Of a DNA stretch of 64,000 nucleotides, positions 25,836 through 37,461 are shown piece after piece. The notes beneath the pieces were generated by a model. That model did no database searches, had not been told where the DNA came from, and saw only the letters and a program-made list of their open reading frames with translations. A program made the position numbers and the translations under genes. The stretch spans positions 63,556 to 127,555 of the forward strand of contig NZ_KB891332.1 in the NCBI RefSeq assembly GCF_000373385.1, in the 5' to 3' direction. The first letter of the stretch is position 1. Each line of letters opens with the position of its first letter. This stretch comes from Thiobacillus thioparus DSM 505. GTDB lineage: Bacteria > Pseudomonadota > Gammaproteobacteria > Burkholderiales > Thiobacillaceae.

Positions 25836-27035
25836 GTGCGTCAACTCGTAGTTTCTCTCGCCCTGCTGCTGGCCGCCGCTCCCGTGCTGGCCGATACCCT
25901 TAAACTGCAGGAGAACGCGCCAGACAAATACGTCGTGGTCAAAGGCGACACGCTGTGGGACATTTCCGGGCGTTTTCTCAAGGATCCGTGGCGCTGGCCC
26001 CAGATCTGGAAGATGAATCGCGAGGAGATCAAAAACCCGCACTGGATTTATCCCGGGGACATGATCGTTCTCGACCGCAGCGGCAAGGAGCCGCGTCTGT
26101 CGCTGGTCAAGGGCGACAAGAACGGCATGGAGACCGTCAAGTTGTCGCCCGGCGTGCGCGCAACCGAGATCGGCAACGATGCGATTCCATCCATTCCCAT
26201 CCGCGTGATCCATCCCTTCCTGTCGCAGCCGCGCGTGGTGGCCAAAGGGGCGCTCGACGACGCGCCCTTCATCCTGGGCAGCAACGTCGAACGGGTCGTG
26301 CTGGGCTCGGGGGACGATGCCTTTGCCACCGGCGGCAAACCCGGCGTCACCCGCTGGAACGTGCTGCGCCCGGGCAAGGCGCTGAAAGATCCGGAAACCG
26401 GCGAAGTCCTGGGCTACGAAGTCGAATACCTCGGTGACGCCCGCACGCTGGTGGAAGGCGCCCCGCAAAAAATCCGCATCACCCAGTCGGTGCGGGAAAT
26501 CCTGCCCAAGGACAAGCTGGTGGAGGCAGACAACAACACCCCCTTCGAATACGTTCCGCACGCACCGGAAAGCAAGATCAGCGGCCGCATCATCTCGGCA
26601 TACGGCGGACTGTCCGACAGCGGGCGCTACCAGACCGTCGTCATCAACCGCGGCAGCCGCGACGGCCTGGAACCCGGCCACGTGCTGGCGGTATACCGCG
26701 AAGGCCTGGCGGTGACGCTTACCCGCGACGAAAAGGACCGCATGACCTGGATCAAGGAAAAATCCGCGGGCATTCCCGATGGCGGCGCTTGGCTGTACAG
26801 CGATGTGCGCTGCCTGAAAGAGGACGGCAAGGCCACGTACGATCAAATCGTCGATGTACGCAACTCCTTCCGCAGCACCTGTCTCGGCAACAACAGCGAT
26901 CGCGCCGTCAAGCTGCCCGATACCCGCAGCGGCCTGGTGATGGTCTACCGGGTATACGACCGTGTGTCCTACGCGCTCATCATGCAGTCGGAAGGCCCGG
27001 TCTACCTGCTCGATACCGTGAAAAACCCTGATTGA
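25836..27035 (+). CDS. Exported LysM-domain protein
   Basis: About 399 residues, with a Sec signal peptide (VRQLVVSLALLLAAAPVLADT) followed by one LysM domain near 30-80: YVVVKGDTLWDISGRFLKDPWRWPQIW and NPHWIYPGDMIVLD. LysM binds peptidoglycan. The long remainder is a conserved region of unknown role, containing a repeated GR-I-x-AYGGLSDSGRY-like segment. GTG 25836 is chosen because GGAGGG lies seven bases before it; an ATG at 25821 overlaps that site. The family commonly sits just before dprA, as here. Confidence 0.9.
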   Translation: MRQLVVSLALLLAAAPVLADTLKLQENAPDKYVVVKGDTLWDISGRFLKDPWRWPQIWKMNREEIKNPHWIYPGDMIVLDRSGKEPRLSLVKGDKNGMETVKLSPGVRATEIGNDAIPSIPIRVIHPFLSQPRVVAKGALDDAPFILGSNVERVVLGSGDDAFATGGKPGVTRWNVLRPGKALKDPETGEVLGYEVEYLGDARTLVEGAPQKIRITQSVREILPKDKLVEADNNTPFEYVPHAPESKISGRIISAYGGLSDSGRYQTVVINRGSRDGLEPGHVLAVYREGLAVTLTRDEKDRMTWIKEKSAGIPDGGAWLYSDVRCLKEDGKATYDQIVDVRNSFRSTCLGNNSDRAVKLPDTRSGLVMVYRVYDRVSYALIMQSEGPVYLLDTVKNPD

Positions 27036-28153
27036 ACGCACTTGATCCTTGGCTGCGTCTCGCCCTCGTTCCGGGGGTGGGCAACACCAGCCTGATTCGT
27101 CTGCTCACGGCCTTCGGTTCTCCGGAGGCCGTTTTGTCATCCGGCCGCAGCGCGCTGGCGGCCCACCTCACGTCCGCCCAGTGCGACGCCTTGCTGGCCG
27201 AACCCGACGCCGCGCAGCTTGGCGCCGCGTTGGAATGGCTCGACCAGCCCGGCAACAGCCTGATGACACTGGCGGACGAGGACTATCCAAAGACCTTGCT
27301 CGAGATCCCGGATCCGCCTGCCATGCTGTATTGCAAGGGACGGCGCGCCCTGCTCAACCAGCCTGCGCTTGGCATCGTCGGCAGCCGCAACGCCACGCCG
27401 CAGGGCATACGCGACGCCGAGGCCTTCGCCCATGCCCTGTCGGATGCCGGACTCACTATCGTCAGCGGGCTGGCGCTCGGCATCGATGCGGCAGCCCATC
27501 GGGGCGGACTGGCCGGAGCCGGATCCAGCGTGGCCGTCGTCGGCACCGGACTCGACCGTATTTACCCCGCGCGCAACAAGGCGCTGGCGCACCAGCTGGT
27601 CGAAACCGGGTTGATCGTGTCGGAGTTTCCGCTCGGCACGCCGCCCCTGCCCGGCCACTTCCCGCGCCGCAACCGGCTGATCAGCGGCTTGAGTCGGGGC
27701 GTGCTGGTGGTGGAAGCCGCACCCGACAGCGGTTCGCTCATCACGGCACGGGTGGCCACCGAACAGGGACGCGAGGTGTTCGCCATTCCCGGTTCGATCC
27801 ATTCCCCGCTGGCGCGCGGCTGCCATGCCCTGATCAAGCAGGGCGCCAAGCTGGTCGAGTCCGCCGCCGACATTCTCGACGAACTGGCCTGGCAGCAGCG
27901 GCTGGCCCCGCCAGGGCTGCGCCAGGACGGCCCGCCAGGCGAGGGGTCCGCGGAGGATCCCGCGTCGGGACACGCTGCAGCCGCCCTGGCCGACCCGGTG
28001 CTGGATGCACTGGATGGCGCACCCACCACGCTCGACACCCTTGCACAAAGAACCGGGTTGACGCTGGATGCGCTTTCAGCGAAGCTGTTGACGCTTGAAC
28101 TGGATGGGCGAATTGCTTCCTTGCCCGGCGGGCGCTACCAAAAAATTCACTGA
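27032..28153 (+). CDS. dprA: DNA processing protein DprA/Smf
   Basis: Loads RecA onto incoming single-stranded DNA during natural transformation. The 373-residue protein has a SAM-like N-terminus (ALVPGVGNTSLIRLL). Its Rossmann core holds GIVGSRNATPQGIRDA, SGLALGIDAAAHRGGL, FPLGTPPLPGHFPRRNRLI and SGSLITARVATEQGREVFAIPG. The C-terminal winged helix starts near 310 (LDALDGAPTTLDTLAQRTGL). Start TTG 27032 overlaps the LysM stop (TTGA). Confidence 0.95.
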   Translation: MNALDPWLRLALVPGVGNTSLIRLLTAFGSPEAVLSSGRSALAAHLTSAQCDALLAEPDAAQLGAALEWLDQPGNSLMTLADEDYPKTLLEIPDPPAMLYCKGRRALLNQPALGIVGSRNATPQGIRDAEAFAHALSDAGLTIVSGLALGIDAAAHRGGLAGAGSSVAVVGTGLDRIYPARNKALAHQLVETGLIVSEFPLGTPPLPGHFPRRNRLISGLSRGVLVVEAAPDSGSLITARVATEQGREVFAIPGSIHSPLARGCHALIKQGAKLVESAADILDELAWQQRLAPPGLRQDGPPGEGSAEDPASGHAAAALADPVLDALDGAPTTLDTLAQRTGLTLDALSAKLLTLELDGRIASLPGGRYQKIH

Positions 28154-28157
28154 CACT

Positions 28158-28604
28158 ATGCTCGACATCCTGGTTTACCTGTATGAAAGCTTCCGCATGG
28201 CGGAGCTGGCGCCCGATCGCGACGCGCTGGAAAAGCGCCTGTTTGCCGCCGGGTTTGAAGAATCCGACATCAACGCCGCCCTGGACTGGTATGCCAATCT
28301 GACCGGCAGCGCCACCCATGAGCGGCTCGCACTGGCTTACGACCGTCATTACGCCGCCGAAGAGCTGGAGCGCCTCAACGAGGGCTGCCGCAGCGAACTC
28401 GCGTTCCTGGTCGGCGCCGAGATACTCGATCCCGAATCGCGCGAATGGGTGATTTCCGGTCTGATGGCCTTGGGCGGCGAAGACATCGAACCCGATCACG
28501 TGCGCTGGATGACGCTGATCGTGCTGTGGAGCCGCGGCCTGATCGAACATTTCACGCATCTGGAAGACATGTTGTTGAATCACGAGCCGGGACGTCTACA
28601 TTAA
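28158..28604 (+). CDS. smg: Smg protein (DUF494)
   Basis: A 148-residue DUF494 protein found beside dprA and topA in many proteobacteria; role unresolved. The family start MLDILVYLYESF and the acidic segment LEKRLFAAGFEESDINAALDW are clear, as is the C-terminal IVLWSRGLIEHFTHLEDMLL. It follows dprA by four bases and precedes topA by six. Confidence 0.92.
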   Translation: MLDILVYLYESFRMAELAPDRDALEKRLFAAGFEESDINAALDWYANLTGSATHERLALAYDRHYAAEELERLNEGCRSELAFLVGAEILDPESREWVISGLMALGGEDIEPDHVRWMTLIVLWSRGLIEHFTHLEDMLLNHEPGRLH

Positions 28605-28610
28605 TTAGTC

Positions 28611-31168
<2,558 letters not shown>

Positions 31169-31172
<4 letters not shown>

Positions 31173-31567
31173 GCGCGCCGCCCCGGCTGCTCATGCTCAA
31201 TGCCTTCATCGGCACGGCGGGCTACAAGAAGCTCTATCAGGAACTGGGTTTCAGCGTCGTCGGCGAATGGTCGGAACGCAAGGCCATCAGCCTGGTACGC
31301 AAAACCCCGCCTGCCGTCATCGTCGCAGACTTTTACCACCAGACGGATTTCCGCGACCGGCTGTCCAACCTCGAGTCGCTGCTGGCCGCGATACAAAGCG
31401 CGCCCGATACGCGCATCCTGGTCTTTTACGAAACGGCCCACCAGGCCGTGCTCGACAAGGTCAGCGCACGACTGCGCATCGACGCCGCCCTGACGCTGCC
31501 GGTGCAGGAAGACCGGTTGCGCGCCACATTGCAGGCCTGGCTGGAAAATACGTCTGCACCGATTTGA
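31169..31567 (+). CDS. Small protein after topA, unknown
   Basis: A 132-residue soluble protein overlapping topA by ATGA, so probably co-translated. MSAPPRLLMLNAFIGTAGYKKLYQELGF and PPAVIVADFYHQTDF, with RILVFYE, suggest an alternating beta/alpha fold like a response-regulator receiver. The conserved receiver acidic cluster and Lys are not present in their usual places. The function is unknown; it could be a pseudo-receiver. Confidence 0.75.
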
Positions 31568-31671
31568 GACGCGCTTAAACGCGCCGCATCTGTCTTATGT
31601 TTCGCGCACTGGCGCAGTACACATGATCGTCCAGGGAATTAATTTTGGCAGCAATATAGTCGCGCGGGGTT
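31568..31671. other. Convergent intergenic region
   Basis: 104 bases between the topA-linked small gene (+) and the minus-strand substrate-binding-like gene. A short GCGC-TTAA-GCGC type repeat near 31571-31586 is too weak to call a terminator. The following sequence is lower in GC (ggaattaattttggcagcaatatag), consistent with the edge of an accessory block. Confidence 0.4.
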
Positions 31672-32574
31672 TCACACGGCGCGTTCCAAGCCATGCGCAG
31701 CATAGATAGACGTCACTTCATCGGTCATCAGGAACGTATCCAGCTTGCTGCCCCACGGCCCGCCACCATCCACCAAGCCGAAACCGAAGCGGTTGATATC
31801 GCAATGCTGGTTACCCCGGGAACCGGCTGGCCAAACTGAATCAAACAGTTCAGGAAAGATACGCTGATAGCGCAGCGCCAGGTGATAGAACACCACTGCC
31901 ACATCTGCCCGTCCGTCCATCAACGCCTGCGGCGCTTCGCGATGATGAATCGTATCGCCGTAAATCAAGTTGGGCGAGCCCGGATAAGCCGGTGGATGGG
32001 CGAGAAAATCCAGCGAAATTTTCTCATGCAGGGCCAGTCGCCGCAGGCAATCCGTGTATATCTGGTAGCTGACTTTCTCGTTGACGGGATTGGATAGAAA
32101 CACCCTCACATCATCGCGCAGCAAATCCCGGAGGCCGCTGATGTTCTTCGGGTTACCCTTGCGTACGAGTAGCACCACACCGCGGCTATGCATGAAGGGC
32201 CGATAAGCAGTCATGCGTTTCTCCGCTATCAGTTGGTCGAGCACAGCCGATGGGCTGATGAAGACATGCGGCGTTACCGACAATCTGAGATTGCCTATAT
32301 TCAGACACCCCGCCTGAAGCATTTGCAGCGCCACGCGCGGTGGGGTGGTGACATAGAAGACATCCTCCATCTCGGGGAATTTCAACAGAAAGGCACGCAA
32401 TGTTTCCTGCAGCGCCATATGATGGTTGCCGTCGGAAAAAACCACCAGCCGCGCACGCATCGGATCGCCGTGAAAATCCAGGCAGATATTCGAGCCGGGC
32501 TGCGAAAAGCTCGGCTCCTCATGGTTCCTTGGCCGGGCGGTTTCGTCCGGCCAGCGCAATGGATTCATGGGCAT
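31672..32574 (-). CDS. Substrate-binding-protein-like protein (type 2 periplasmic-binding fold), unknown
   Basis: About 300 residues resembling ModA-type or extracellular solute-binding proteins: RARLVVFSDGNHHMALQETL, a hinge-like VTPHVFISPSAVLDQL, GVVLLVRKGNPKNISGLRDLL, and DGRADVAVVFYHLAL. There is no recognisable signal peptide from any start I can find (ATG 32574, ATG 32568 or TTG 32643). It may act in the cytosol or its start may be wrong. It is the last gene of the cluster with the DASS transporter and DUF3604 protein, so its ligand is probably the same anion. Confidence 0.7.
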   Translation of the reverse strand: MPMNPLRWPDETARPRNHEEPSFSQPGSNICLDFHGDPMRARLVVFSDGNHHMALQETLRAFLLKFPEMEDVFYVTTPPRVALQMLQAGCLNIGNLRLSVTPHVFISPSAVLDQLIAEKRMTAYRPFMHSRGVVLLVRKGNPKNISGLRDLLRDDVRVFLSNPVNEKVSYQIYTDCLRRLALHEKISLDFLAHPPAYPGSPNLIYGDTIHHREAPQALMDGRADVAVVFYHLALRYQRIFPELFDSVWPAGSRGNQHCDINRFGFGLVDGGGPWGSKLDTFLMTDEVTSIYAAHGLERAV

Positions 32575-32672
32575 GTCAAAACCGTTATCCGGCAGGGACG
32601 CAAGGGCATCGGGAAGAAAGGCGGGGGGATATTCCCTTGGCAACCCGTTGCGCCCTGTGTGAGAGAAGCCGT

Positions 32673-35060
32673 TTATCCATCAAAGGTAATGAACAACGCT
32701 GATGTCCATACCTTCGCATCATCGATCTGCCTCCCAAAAAAGTAAACCGGGCGGTGGCCGTGCGGGCCATTATGCGGGTCGATGTTGAGCGTGCCGCTGA
32801 CTTCCCGCGGTGCAGGTGAATCGCTCATGCGCTCAAAGGCGAGAAACATCTCCACCCCGGGCAGATCCTTCTTGAGCCGCGCCGCTTCAAGCAATTCCGC
32901 CCCGGTGATTTCCCACTCGAATGTCGGGCAGTGCACGAAAGGATTGCCCTTGAGCGGATCGCCGACTTTCACATAGCCGTCTATCGTGCCTTCGACGCGA
33001 ATCTTCGCCGTGGCCAGGTGCGACACGTCAAGCTCGATGGCATCCACATCGCCATAGGTATCGCTCCTGAAACCCACCGTGGTGGCAGATTCGCGCCAGC
33101 AGGTTTCTTCGAGATGTTCGAATCCGCGACCGGTGAAATCGTTGATCACCGCATTGGTGATGGTGACCTTGCCCTTCCAGGCAGCCCAGCGGTAACGATC
33201 CTTGACCCGCGCGCCGCCCCAGCGGAAGCGGATCTTGCGCTCGGAGTAGCCGAGTTCCTGTTGCAAGTTGCGGCGCCAGATCTCGCCGGTGTGGTCGAAG
33301 GCAATGATTTCGTCCCAGCCCGCGTCGCCGAGGAAACGATAATCAACCGACGCCGGCCCCTTGTGCCCGAACTCATCGCCCATGATGTGCTCATTGCAGC
33401 GAATCAAGCCATAGCTGCGCTCGCCGGTGGACGCAAAGGTGTGGCGCGCACGCAAGGCCTCAGCCACGGCCTTTCTGGAAAGCTCCGGCGCAATGACGCC
33501 GGAGATGCCGCCCTTGGTGCCGAAGACCGCGGTGCCGGGCACGCCGCCGCCGCAGCGACCGCGATGTTCGTCGCCGGCCATGGACGCACCGATCTTGTAA
33601 CCGCGAGTCATCGCCTCCTGATACAGCCAGCCGAAATGGCCCCAGCTGGAGCCGATCTCGATCAGCCGCTCCAGCTTGGGATGGTGCCAGTCGAGAATGC
33701 AGCGTCGACCGCCCACGTGCGGAATCAGCAGGTGGCCATCCGGATCTTTCGCATAGGCCACCCATAACTCTTCCAGCGGCCAGGCACCCGGCTCGACGGT
33801 GGCCGAGCGCATGTCTTCGTTCCATTCCACCGATCGCACATGCTCGCCGGTCTTGAGGTAGGGAAATTCCGGTTCCCCGTCGTGCAGAAACACCACGTTG
33901 TGATCGCCGCCTGCGCAGCTCGATCCGCACCACTCGGTGCCCGGATAGGCCACAAAGCTGCCGTCCGTGGTGATCGAATGAATCAATTCGACCGTACTCT
34001 TCCATTTCTCCGTGGTGATATTGAAGTCGTTATGCGCAAAGGCCAGGATATCCAGACCGCTTACATCGCGACCATAGGTGAGGTTGTAGCTCGTGGTATT
34101 GGTGCCGATCGTGTCTTCGGAATGCACATGCAGATCGCAGTAGTAAATACGCGGCATCGTCAACGCCTTGTCCACTGTGACGTAGAAGACCGCCGGCTTG
34201 ACCCATGGGTGTTCTGGTAGATGGGCGGTGACCGCCAATTCACCGGCTTCCTGCGCCGGCAAATCTTCCAGCAACAACACGGCCCAGCCTTTTTCCGCCA
34301 GTGTCGCTTCTTTGCTGTACACCGGCCTGCCGTTCAGCGTCGCGTTGATCCGCACCTTGTCGCCGCGATTCCAGCAGGTATTCCCCCATTGATCCTCGCT
34401 GCGCAGCCGCAGCGGAAATTTTTCATTCGCTCGCACGATGCGCGAGCCGGCCCACATCAACTGCGCCGGCGCGCCGGGTTTGATATCGATCACCAGGTCT
34501 TCGCCAATGGAAGCGAAGCGCGAGGTGCCAAGGGGGTCGACATAGCAGCGGATGCGGAAACTCTCCTCGACGAAAGTCTGCACGCGCGTACCGGCGCCGC
34601 CAAAACGCCGGTCGCCCAGGCGGATGATGATGTGGTCGCCAGCCTTGAGGTAACCGTCGTAGGTATCGACGATTACTGCTTTCTGGAAAGGCCGTTCATG
34701 GCCTTTCTGATCGAAGCGCACGCTGAGCTTCTGCACGGTCGCCGGTGACTGGCCGGGAATGGTCGGCGCGGCGTGATATTCGGCGGAGATGTAGTTGGCG
34801 CCGGCCGGATCGGTATTCTGGAACAGCGCCCAGTCGGAATAGAAGCGAAACGTCGCCTTGAACCAGGATCCGTCGGCCATGCCCGAGGCGCCGAGTTCGT
34901 AGTCGATGACGATTTCCTGCCAGGAGCCCGCTTCCATGCGCTCGATGTTGCACGAGACCTTTCCCAGAAAGGGCATGTCCTTGGTGATCTGATACAGGCC
35001 TTGCGGTGCGATGTAGTCGCCAAGTTTTTCTTTCAGTTCGGCGTCGGTCATTTTCTTCAT
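32673..35060 (-). CDS. DUF3604 PHP-type metallo-enzyme
   Basis: A 795-residue protein. Residues about 305-600 form a PHP-like metal-binding fold of the DUF3604 family: DLHVHSEDTIG with H311 and H313, FAHNDFN, a Glu in YPGTEWCG, HNVVFLHDG, PHVGGRR and AGDEHRGRCGG. These are the expected metal ligands of a hydrolase or lyase. Before and after are beta-rich accessory regions, and no signal peptide is seen, so it is probably cytosolic. GAGGAAG precedes ATG 35060. The reaction is unknown; position beside an anion transporter suggests it acts on an imported acid. Confidence 0.85.
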   Translation of the reverse strand: MKKMTDAELKEKLGDYIAPQGLYQITKDMPFLGKVSCNIERMEAGSWQEIVIDYELGASGMADGSWFKATFRFYSDWALFQNTDPAGANYISAEYHAAPTIPGQSPATVQKLSVRFDQKGHERPFQKAVIVDTYDGYLKAGDHIIIRLGDRRFGGAGTRVQTFVEESFRIRCYVDPLGTSRFASIGEDLVIDIKPGAPAQLMWAGSRIVRANEKFPLRLRSEDQWGNTCWNRGDKVRINATLNGRPVYSKEATLAEKGWAVLLLEDLPAQEAGELAVTAHLPEHPWVKPAVFYVTVDKALTMPRIYYCDLHVHSEDTIGTNTTSYNLTYGRDVSGLDILAFAHNDFNITTEKWKSTVELIHSITTDGSFVAYPGTEWCGSSCAGGDHNVVFLHDGEPEFPYLKTGEHVRSVEWNEDMRSATVEPGAWPLEELWVAYAKDPDGHLLIPHVGGRRCILDWHHPKLERLIEIGSSWGHFGWLYQEAMTRGYKIGASMAGDEHRGRCGGGVPGTAVFGTKGGISGVIAPELSRKAVAEALRARHTFASTGERSYGLIRCNEHIMGDEFGHKGPASVDYRFLGDAGWDEIIAFDHTGEIWRRNLQQELGYSERKIRFRWGGARVKDRYRWAAWKGKVTITNAVINDFTGRGFEHLEETCWRESATTVGFRSDTYGDVDAIELDVSHLATAKIRVEGTIDGYVKVGDPLKGNPFVHCPTFEWEITGAELLEAARLKKDLPGVEMFLAFERMSDSPAPREVSGTLNIDPHNGPHGHRPVYFFGRQIDDAKVWTSALFITFDG

Positions 35061-35142
35061 GTTGTCTTCCTCGTTTTACTGGTACGGCAGGCACATCCAA
35101 GCCGAACGGAAGTCGGTTGGGGATGTGTCGATCAGGGCAGAT
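35061..35142. other. Intercistronic stem-loop between DASS and DUF3604 genes
   Basis: The gap holds an inverted repeat CACATCC (35092-35098) with GGATGTG (35121-35127) enclosing a partial CCGA/TCGG stem. It could stabilise or process the polycistronic transcript. It lacks a clear T-run for termination in the minus direction, so I treat it as an mRNA element only. Confidence 0.4.
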
Positions 35143-36651
35143 TTATTGGAAAGGCCAAGGTGCTGCGGGATCCCACACGGGGATGCCCATGAAGGCATAC
35201 CATGGCGCCATGACACAGATGCCGTAGGCGATCGCTATCAGCACCGAAACCCAGCCTACTTTCGCGTAGTCGGCCATGCTGAAGGTGCCGCTGCTGTAGG
35301 CGATGACCGCCGCCGTGATTTGCGTTGGCAGGATGTAGGCGAAGGTATCGGTGTCGGATACAAGCATGGTGAACGCCACCGGGTGCAACCCAAGCTTGGG
35401 TGCAAGCGCCAGTAGTATCGGCGCCAGCATGGTGATTGCCGCCACATTCGACAGCATGCCGAGCCGGATCACATGCGTGCCCGCCATCAGGATCAGCAGC
35501 ACCATCCACCACGGATGGCCCATCGCCAGCGGATGAATGATGTCCGACAACCACTGTGCAAGCCCGGTACTGCCCATTGCGGACGACATCGAAAGCGCGC
35601 CCGCGAGTAACAGGAAGGTGCCCCAGATCGTGCGATCCTGCAGCTCTTTCCACTTGAAACCGAACATGCCGGGCATGAACAGCACCGCCAACCCCATCAG
35701 CGCCGCATTATGCGATTTGATGCCGTGCCAGGATTCCGTCACCCACAGCAACGCTATCACGCCGAATACCACGAGAATGAGCCATTCCGCCTGACTGGTC
35801 TTCGGCTGTTCCGCGTATTGCCTTTGCACTGCCTCATAACCCCCGTGCACACCCACGCCATGCGTCTTGAAGTAGCGCTGCATCCACCACTGGGTAATGA
35901 CAAACATGCCGAGATAGGGCCATTGCAGCTTGAACCAGTCGATATAGGACAGGTGTAACGCAAGCTCGGTGTCGAGCAAGCCGACGATCACCAGGTTTGG
36001 CAGGTGCGCAGTCATGATGCACATGCCGCTGATCATCGAACCATAGACCAGCGTCTGGATGACGATAGCCTTCTTGCCGGCGCGTTCTTCCGGTGTATCG
36101 CCGAACATATTGGTAATGCCGTTCACCACCGGCAACAACGTCGCGGCACGTGCGTTGGCTGCAGGAATGATCAACGACAACAGCAAGTTGGCGCCGAACA
36201 TAGCCCAGATCACGCCATTGACCGTTCTTACCTTGAGCTTGTGCAGCATCCCCAGTGCGATGCGTCGATCCAGACCGGCTGCCTGCATCACAGCAGCAAA
36301 AATGAATGCCGCCAGACACAGAAACACCACCGGCGTCGAAAAACCACTGGCCGCCTTGGGAAACTTGTCGATCGCACCGGTCATCACCAGCAGCATAGGG
36401 ATCAACATTCCGGATACGCCGACTGGAATCGCTTCGGTAATCCACATGAGACATGCCCATACCATGACCGCCAGCGTTGCCTTGCCCGCGGTGGAAAGTC
36501 CCTCTGGCACGGGCATCACCCACAGGATCAGGAAAAACGCGATCCAGGCTGCGATGAATCCGCACGCACACTTGCCGGGCGATCGTCCGGAATCACGAAT
36601 ATTGCTGCCCCAGTTGGCGATAAAGCCGCCGCTCTGCACTTGTTCGCTCAT
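35143..36651 (-). CDS. DASS-family anion/sodium symporter
   Basis: A 502-residue divalent-anion:sodium symporter with about 12 membrane segments. Family-like motifs include TEAIPVGVSGMLIPMLL, GLDRRIALGMLHKL, SLIIPAANARAATLLPVVNG and LPTQITAAVIAYSSGTFSM. DASS members carry dicarboxylates, citrate, sulfate and other anions; the substrate here cannot be read from sequence. A GGGGG ribosome site precedes ATG 36651, nine bases after the PDC gene, so they are co-transcribed. Confidence 0.92.
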   Translation of the reverse strand: MSEQVQSGGFIANWGSNIRDSGRSPGKCACGFIAAWIAFFLILWVMPVPEGLSTAGKATLAVMVWACLMWITEAIPVGVSGMLIPMLLVMTGAIDKFPKAASGFSTPVVFLCLAAFIFAAVMQAAGLDRRIALGMLHKLKVRTVNGVIWAMFGANLLLSLIIPAANARAATLLPVVNGITNMFGDTPEERAGKKAIVIQTLVYGSMISGMCIMTAHLPNLVIVGLLDTELALHLSYIDWFKLQWPYLGMFVITQWWMQRYFKTHGVGVHGGYEAVQRQYAEQPKTSQAEWLILVVFGVIALLWVTESWHGIKSHNAALMGLAVLFMPGMFGFKWKELQDRTIWGTFLLLAGALSMSSAMGSTGLAQWLSDIIHPLAMGHPWWMVLLILMAGTHVIRLGMLSNVAAITMLAPILLALAPKLGLHPVAFTMLVSDTDTFAYILPTQITAAVIAYSSGTFSMADYAKVGWVSVLIAIAYGICVMAPWYAFMGIPVWDPAAPWPFQ

Positions 36652-36659
36652 AAGGCCCC

Positions 36660-37247
36660 CTATTGCAGACTGGCTGCAGTCAGCGACACCAACAGCACGC
36701 CGATCACATCATTGCCGCTTTTCACCGGTACGGAAACCTGCACTGATTCGATATTGGTACTGGGATCGGGCTTGGATTCACCCTGCTGCCACACTTTTCC
36801 GCTGAACGATTCGTCGAAGTTTGGCTTGCCCTTACCGATATAAATCGCCGGCATGGACGTAAAAGCGACGCGATGGCTCTTGTCGCCCGACAGCACGATT
36901 TTATTGATCCACTTGGCGTCGGCATTCATCCACTTGGTCAGGCGTTGCCCGGCCGGATTGTCAACCAAGCCTTTGACGATGGGATCGCTTTCCTTCAACT
37001 CGCGCCACTTGGCATTGCCCAACATGGGAATTGGGCCTTTGGCGTTGGATTCCTTCACGGCTTTTACAATGACAGGATCCATGGCCCACAGGGCTGCCTG
37101 CTTTTTATAGGCATCGATCTTGGGTTGCATCTTGGGTGTCACGTCAGCCGCCCACACAGGTGTCGTGACGATCACTGCAGCCAACAGCGCCCAAATGTTG
37201 AGGAAAAGGGAAGAAGAGAAGCATCGGGCTCGAGAGTGGTAAGGCAT
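36660..37247 (-). CDS. Secreted PDC/Cache sensor-like protein
   Basis: A 195-residue periplasmic protein with a signal peptide (LNIWALLAAVIVTTPVWA, cut near residue 33). The domain is of the PDC/Cache ligand-binding type: VIVKAVKESNAKG, WRELKESDPIVKGLV, and a C-terminal QVSVPVKSGNDVIGVLLVSL. There is no transmembrane signalling part, so it is a free periplasmic sensor or binding protein. Start ATG 37247 has GGAGG six bases upstream; a preceding ATG overlaps that site. It is the first gene of the PDC-DASS-DUF3604-SBP operon, divergent from the Crp/Fnr regulator. Confidence 0.85.
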   Translation of the reverse strand: MPYHSRARCFSSSLFLNIWALLAAVIVTTPVWAADVTPKMQPKIDAYKKQAALWAMDPVIVKAVKESNAKGPIPMLGNAKWRELKESDPIVKGLVDNPAGQRLTKWMNADAKWINKIVLSGDKSHRVAFTSMPAIYIGKGKPNFDESFSGKVWQQGESKPDPSTNIESVQVSVPVKSGNDVIGVLLVSLTAASLQ

Positions 37248-37362
37248 CGTAACCTCCATCAGGGTAGGACTCCGTTATGAGGGACACAGACAATGTCCCA
37301 TTCCTGTTTGTGGTTCTCCGGCTTCGGATACCAACCCCTTTACACTCCCGAAGCGGCATAAG

Positions 37363-37406
37363 TAGTATTCTGGCCATCTCGAGGAAAGTATGTCGGCCAA
37401 CTGACA
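37363..37406 (-). promoter_or_regulatory. Putative class II promoter with TGTCA-N6-CGACA operator
   Basis: Read on the minus strand, 37406-37391 is TGTCAGTTGGCCGACA, a TGTCA-N6-CGACA two-fold site. On the same strand AATACT at 37368-37363 (4/6 to TATAAT) is centred 33 bases downstream, almost the spacing of a class II Crp-type promoter where the operator sits at -41.5. It would drive the PDC-DASS-DUF3604 operon. The consensus is close to that remembered for CooA; the spacing analysis is inference. Confidence 0.45.
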
Positions 37407-37428
37407 TTTCCGGCATTAAAGAAATGTC
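37403..37428. repeat. Inverted repeat GACATTTC-N10-GAAATGTC
   Basis: A perfect 8-bp inverted repeat with 10-base spacer, overlapping the operator-like site at its GACA end, 33 bases before the regulator ATG. A further palindrome, GGGACA-N7-TGTCCC (37281-37299, with GACAATGTC inside), lies near the PDC end. The repeated TGTC/GACA half-sites suggest binding by the local Crp/Fnr protein. Confidence 0.55.
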
Positions 37429-37461
37429 GTTTAAGGCGCGGCAATCCAACAGAGGATGCGC

